In this document: positions 57,977 through 64,000 of the stretch, piece after piece
Layout: every line of letters starts with the position of its first letter
How positions within the stretch are numbered: the stretch's first letter is position 1
NCBI GenBank assembly: GCA_014773175.1
Contig: VXCM01002146.1
Span: forward strand, 516-64,515
DNA length: 64,000 bases
Direction of reading: 5' to 3'
DNA from: Lucifuga dentata
Taxonomy: Eukaryota > Chordata > Actinopteri > Ophidiiformes > Bythitidae
Made by a program: the position numbers and the translations under genes
The notes under the pieces: model-generated
What the model was told of the DNA's origin: nothing
The model's database searches: none
Seen by the model: only the letters and a program-made list of their open reading frames with translations

Positions 57977-60709
57977 AAAGTAAAGTTTTATTTTCACAAT
58001 ACTACAGTTTGTTTTCAGTTTGTGTGATTTGCCACAAATTGTGAAAAATAAGCCATAATGATATAATACTTTTCATATGGCACAGATACAATGGAAGATG
58101 ATAAATCTGCAAAAAATGAGAACAGTAGAAAAAGAAAGGAAAAAATATAAAGGTTATCCAGAAAAGAACTGAAAAACAGATATAAAGTGAGTAAATGCAA
58201 AAAAGAAAGAGGGAGAAAAGACAACACATTCAGAAAGTGAAAAAGAGTCTCTGGTCATCAAGATGACTTTTCTATTCTTTCCCTTGTTCATATTTTCCCT
58301 TGCCTGACCTCCCTCTGCCAGGTTTAATTTCCTGATTGAGGAGATCTGGTTTTTGCAGCGGTGCATGAGTTTACTTTGGCTGCACAGGATCACCATGTTC
58401 GAAGAGAAGCGTGAGACAGATGGCCGAAACTAAGTGCCTTCAAATTAAGATGCGGCTGATCACGGAACATTTCAGGGTTCACTGAGAGTCTTGCCTTGCT
58501 CTGTCAAACTCATCTCAAACAGACGAGGCTGGTTTTCAGCTCAACCATACATCAAACTGCTGTTGGGGCAGTTCCTGTGTTATTTTGTAATGTGAGAAGA
58601 GGTTAAATGTTTTCTCCTGGGGGAGAAAAAGAGACAGTCGCATTTTAAAGAGCAGTTATAGGAGGTCTCGTCAACAGACCTGAGGGGTCATTTGGAAAAA
58701 TTGTGTCTGGGTGATGACAAGATCAATGTGAGTGGGAAGATCGCGTTCCCCCTCCCCTTCTTTTCAGCTTCCCAAACTCCGCTGATGTTACGTTTATAAC
58801 CACAGCAAAAAGCAGAGCGAGACAGGGAAAAGGACATGAAGGGATGAAGGAGGAGAAGGCTGTCATGGTGGTAGTGGTGGGGTATGTGCATGGGTTTGTT
58901 CCACTGGAGGTTTCTTTTTGTCTTTGTCACAGCTGGAGTGTTCCTTTGGTCCCATGCAGCCCCGTGCATAATTCCTCAGCTGTGAGTCACAGGTCATGGA
59001 GTCAAAGCGAGACAGCAGGAGCAAAACCTCCACCAGAGAGGTCTGACTCCATGTCTTCACTTGTTTTCTCTTATTCCTCCAATGTGCATTTTGTTTATTC
59101 TCTCTAGATCATGATCAGATTTGTTTTTTTGTTTCTCTCAGGGCTCAGATATGCACTTACACCATGGAAAAGGCACACACACACACAGACATACAAATCC
59201 ATAACCCACAAAAACAATACAGGATTGTTTCACGAGGATACGTCATTGACTGCATCCATTCACCAAATCCCTGATCTTAGCTTTAACCCACACTATTACA
59301 CCCCTAACTTTAACCATTACCCACACTGAAACCTAATCCTAATTGATGCCTAAAGCCAAATCCAAACCCTTAAATGCTTAAACAAGCAAGATTTTATTTG
59401 CCCCTACGAGGACATTTACATCAACAGTCAATAGTCAGTGTGTTTACATGCACATTAAAAATGGATTCTACTCCAATTAAGTCAAAAAATTAATTTTAAC
59501 AAATTGATTCATATAAACAGTGTAATCAGACTGAAATCTGCATAAACTGACATTAGTGCACTACCTAGATTGGAAGTCGATTTACTCAAGCTTTTGAATA
59601 CTACATTGGTTTTTGACAGAAGCATTTTAAGAATTGCAAGAAGAAACATATTTGTTACTTGTTTTGTGAGGACTTTTCACTTTTTAATTGTCTCATCTCA
59701 ACCCTCTGGAATACACACCTGAATCCAACCTGAACCTAATCTTAATTTTAATCATAACCCTAAACAGGAGGCTCAGTATGATGTCCTCATTTTTCTTAGC
59801 ATAGAAGAACAAAGCAGAAACTGTTTATGACTCATGTCTCAGCACATTTAAACTGCCAACCCAGCTCTTCCCGAAAGGCCTGACCAGCAGTGGAAACACA
59901 TATCTGAGCCACCATGTGGTCTCTCTGGACTTTGACCACTTTTCCTTTCCAATAACTTTGGCTAAAAAGTAACAGAAGGAGAAGAGAAGGCAGGGTAAGA
60001 TGGAAAAGAGGGAGATGGGTGAGTAGATGAGTGGGGTGAGATATAGAAATGAAGAGTGAGAAGGCAGAAAGGAAAACTGAGCTTAGAGATGAGGAGGCCA
60101 ACAGAAGAAGATAAAAATTAATGAGATGAACGAGGAAGAGAAAATTAAGGAAATCAGGAGAAGACAGGAGAGTTTCCTTTACAGCTGGTTTGTGTAGCTG
60201 TATATCCTCAAACCAAAACTCTGAGGATATACAGGCCAAGCAAAGCAGACATGACACACTCCAATATGAGCCTGTGTGTCTGTCCAGGTCCTCAGAGACG
60301 ACACAGCTCCTTTGATCATTGCTGCCAGGAACTAATAGAAATTAGCAAGGGTGTTTCTCCTCACAGAGGAGCACCTACAGGCCTGCATCAGCAGGGAGGA
60401 GTTTGAATGGAAACTGTGATTTGTTAAAATGATGACCTATTCTTTTTCTTTAGACTTTGCCTTTAGACTCATCAAAATCACAGAGAGATATTCACCATAC
60501 TATAGAGAAGGCATAAATAACACATGTTGCCTTTAGGGTTATGCATAAAAAACACACCTGAGTGCTACAAGTTCAGGCTAATTTTCCAAGAGCTACTATA
60601 AGGGACTACAGTAAAATTATATACTTAAGAAAAACATAGGGCAAAGAGGTAAATTGCAATATATTATAACAGATGGTAACATATGCAATGCATGATATAC
60701 AGCATTCCC

Positions 60710-60713
<4 letters not shown>

Positions 60714-60742
<29 letters not shown>
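60714..60742. repeat. Poly-T
   Basis: About 29 uninterrupted T. Confidence 0.9.
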
Positions 60743-60747
<5 letters not shown>

Positions 60748-63700
60748 GCCTATGCCATTTCCCCAAACTACCACTACAGGCCCACTATTTCATGACATCT
60801 CTTTATTTGTGACTCAGCTTTCATGAGGCTTCCCAGGGCACCAAACCAAAAAACCCTTGATGCAGAACGCTCTTAAAAATGATCCATGTTAGGAACTATC
60901 ATGAAAAATTGGGCTTATGAAAGTAATAAAGGCAGAGACGTAACAAAAGAGAATTCTTGGACTAGACAAGGCCTCAAGTTCAGATGCACTCAGTGTACTG
61001 TAATTTTGGTTCACAACAGACGTGTAGACTCATATTTGTCCATCGGCAGCAACAGTAAATTACAGGTCTCCTGTTGCTGTCTCTCTCCAGCTCTGGGACT
61101 GTTTGTATGATTCTATGGCATGGTCTTTTAATGAGAGCTGATGACTGTTGTTCTCTAAAATATTATTTTCTAGTGAATCAGCATGTCTTCTCCAAGTTCA
61201 CTCCCATATTTTCTTTTGACCCTGCAATCAATGGTAATGGTTAAATATTCTTCAGATATTCAAATAGCCCACAAAAGACAATTTCCAATGTTCTCCCAAG
61301 CAGATTCAGCACATAACACCATTCCTCATCCTTTACATATTAACATGACATTGCCATTGTCTGGATAAGTTATTATCCAGATAACTCATAATTTCATTGT
61401 GCTCTAGGGTTCCAATTTTAAGAGCCTGACAGTAATATAAAAGATGGTTGTGTGATGCTCAAAACAGCCAGATTCCTTTATTCATCCATTTCTCCAGACC
61501 AGGATCATATCCAGTTATATTGTAGTTGATTATTTTAAAGGAGGTGGACATGTAGTGCTCTATATACCTCAGCTGACGGACAGAAATGCAATGATAAGCT
61601 TCACTGTGTTGTCTGTATGATGGAATTTCCAGCCATGCACACAGCAAAAATCTTGGCTATAAAATACCTTTCTAGGCAGAGCAGGGCCCGCATGTGGATT
61701 TTTCACTCGCTCTCTCTGATTATCCACCCTCTTGGTCTTTCTCTTTTTCTTACTCTCCCTCTGTCCTTTCTCTCTGTCATATTTCTACTTTCTTTTCAGC
61801 CTCCCCTCTCCTACTTTAACACTTCATTTTGTCTGCTGTTTTATCTTCTCTTTACCCAATAATCCCAAAACATCTTGTCTGCTATTTAATTTCCTTTCTT
61901 TTTCTTGAAAGCCTGTTCTATTATCTTCCTTCCTTTTCTCCCTAAGCCTCCTCTTCACTTGCACTTCATCTTAACTCTGAAGGAAAAGATGCATGCTGAT
62001 CTCTTAGACATGCCTCATCCTCCCTTTGTCCAGCAGCAGGGCAGTGGGAGACTAATTATTCATCCAACAAACTGAGGAAGGTTGCATACCAGCGGCTGCC
62101 GTTCTGTCACGTCAACATGAATCTAAATGTTATCTTGTCAGTGTAAATGGAAAATAAAGGAAGATGGATGAACAGCATGGTGATGTCTGGTGTTTGCCTC
62201 ATGCTTATAATTTAACTATTATGGTAATTTGAGTAACTGCAAAAGATTGAAATCACCCAGAAATGTTCATATTTTTGATGGAAATTGATATTTTTATTTA
62301 CCAAGGTAGCATTAAATTGATTTAAATATTTAGCCAAAACATTAATAATGTTGCAAATGACTATTACTGCTGAAAATTACTGATTTATACCCACCATTAT
62401 CTTAAAAGAAAAAGGGCAAACTAGATCTAAATAGGACAGGAAAAAAAGCAGAAGGCTCACATGCACAACTGCTTGACAGATTAAGTACATCAGAGTCTGT
62501 AGTTTGAGAAAAAGATGACTTAAAGTTCCTAAGTTGGCTGCTTTCTTAAATAATACAAATATCAGTGTCATCAGCAACAGTGAAAAGATAACTCCAGGAT
62601 GCTGGTGTAAATGTGACAGAGCTTTATTACTGAAATGCCTAGTCAAGTAGACAAAGAATACATATGCCATGTTGTCAAACAATATTTAAAGCTTCTTAAA
62701 TTGAAATTGAAGCTGAGTATTTGGAACATGAGGGTGCTTGCGGTTCAGTGTGGGAGTGCCCTTTTTCTACTCTTGCAGCTGCAGAGGAGTTCCCCTGCTC
62801 TCTGCACTGAGCACTACTTTATGTATCCTTAAATAAATTTACTATCCCTATGTGGACAAACCACTTAAAGCTCAGCCTCTCAGCTTGATAAATGGATAGC
62901 TTCCCTTACAGGACAGGGGTGGGGGTTGCATGCAAGAGTGCATACAATAAAACAAAAATACAGTGTGCAGAGAGGAAAAAAAAAATACGTTGTCTGCCTG
63001 TCTGAATGTGGAGATCCTACATTTGCAAATGTTTGCTTATCTGTCAGGACAGATTACTTCTGGTGTGATTCTTATTTCCACTGAATCTGCAAGGCCAAGG
63101 CAGCATCACACTCCAAACCATTACAGGAAAGAAACCGTTTTGTGTCCTGCCCTACATGGAGAAAGCTGAAGCACCAGTTGGCAGTTGTCACTTGTAACTC
63201 TGCTGAGACCACAGAGTGCTCGCCATCTGAGAATGTGGGATTCTGACATTGCCATATTTGCTCTACACTTTCCAGCACTCTGGCAACCCTAAGCAAACCA
63301 TCTAATATAAATGTGGGAAGAGACTGACATTTCACTTTTTCCTTGGTTATCCACCACCTCTCTCTTTGCTCCCTCTCTCTGTCATTAACTGTTTAGATGG
63401 ATCATTTCCGTTCTGCTATGTTAACATAACCATCATCCATCCTCACGTACCATCGCTAAAGATGATGCACCAGTCTAAAGAATTTTCCACATCATTAACT
63501 GGAAAAATGTACAATATCAACCTGTGAAGTCCATTTCAAAAGGTCAGTGTCTAACTCAATGTATGTCCAAGGCTCATTGACTTTGACAGCGCTCTATAGG
63601 AGCAGAGTACAGTTCACTTCAGTTGTCATAAACCTGTCATCTGTCCCTTAACTTGACTGTGCCATACTGAACAGAACAACCAGAAATAGAAACAATATGT

Positions 63701-64000
63701 GCTCTTGGTTTAGACCCAGTAAATGACCTTAGTCATAAAAATCAGCTAAGCTTTTCAACTCCTTCTACTAATGAGCCTCATAGCTAAAACCAGAAGATTG
63801 CACTGCTGAGAGTCAAAGCAGGAATAACTGATTGATTAGCAAACATGGCGCTTCTGGAAATCCAATTATTCTACATGTCATAATTTGCAGTGATTCTCAA
63901 TGGAAAATGGGCAAAATATGTTACATTTTCTGAAAAAAGAAACAATTACATCCTGGTGACTCAGTTTGCTAAATTACTATGAAGCGTTTGTTGCATGTTG

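Larger units (their letters stand above)
53681..64000. other. pdlim4 5' intron sequence to the window edge
   Basis: More than 10 kb in which the PDZ-encoding exons of pdlim4 were looked for on the minus strand and not found. It contains two LINE fragments, a poly-T run, pyrimidine-rich stretches (56997-57092, 61690-61990) and microsatellites. Whether another gene's 5' region lies here cannot be said. Confidence 0.6.

Noticed and set aside
59832..60257. 141-codon open frame on the minus strand, Leu/Ser-rich
   Set aside because: It reads a purine/pyrimidine-biased stretch; no domain, no splice context and no signal beyond low complexity.
53681..64000. PDZ exons of pdlim4
   Set aside because: Searched on the minus strand for the coding pattern of the PDZ core and its splice borders; nothing convincing was found.

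Overview
The window looks like AT-rich teleost fish nuclear DNA. The evidence is spliced vertebrate genes with large introns, abundant GT, CT and GA microsatellites, tRNA-derived SINEs, L2/Rex1-like and RTE-like LINE fragments, and short inverted-repeat DNA transposons. The species cannot be named from the sequence. No prokaryotic features, CRISPR arrays or rRNA genes are visible.

Three protein-coding genes can be supported. (1) Minus strand, 1133-4153: the first three coding exons of an organic cation/carnitine transporter of the OCTN group (SLC22A4/SLC22A5); the rest lies left of the window. (2) Plus strand, 11356-13794: a complete five-exon gene for a 301-residue type I membrane receptor of the CD2/SLAM immunoglobulin family. 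It has a signal peptide, two Ig-like domains, one membrane segment and a short tail with two ITIM-like tyrosine motifs. (3) Minus strand, 32278-53680 and continuing beyond the right edge: the last five coding exons of PDLIM4 (RIL), from the end of the PDZ region to the LIM domain and stop codon; the PDZ exons lie outside.

PDLIM4 followed by SLC22A4/5 in the same direction matches the order on human 5q31. The CD2/SLAM-like gene sits between them on the opposite strand, diverging from the transporter and converging on PDLIM4.

Between the genes lie mobile-element debris and simple repeats. These include a Harbinger-like element with TTA duplications (5056-5820), a second inverted-repeat element (2428-3282), a decayed Tc1/mariner transposase (7440-7740), a SINE with target duplications (10246-10610), a MITE with TTAA ends (17493-18098) and a small MITE at 32765-32902. 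There is an RTE-like LINE tail with a perfect 18-bp target duplication (37191-37607), an L2/Rex1-like reverse transcriptase with an uninterrupted frame and a palindromic 5' junction (54913-56177), and a decayed LINE tail at 57610-57976. A run of about 128 N at 36638-36765 and nine isolated N mark assembly problems, nearly all in homopolymers or repeats.

No clearly new molecular system was found. The most interesting points are the receptor with a duplicated tyrosine motif and splice acceptor, the apparently compensated frameshift in the transporter, and several perfect snap-back hairpins.
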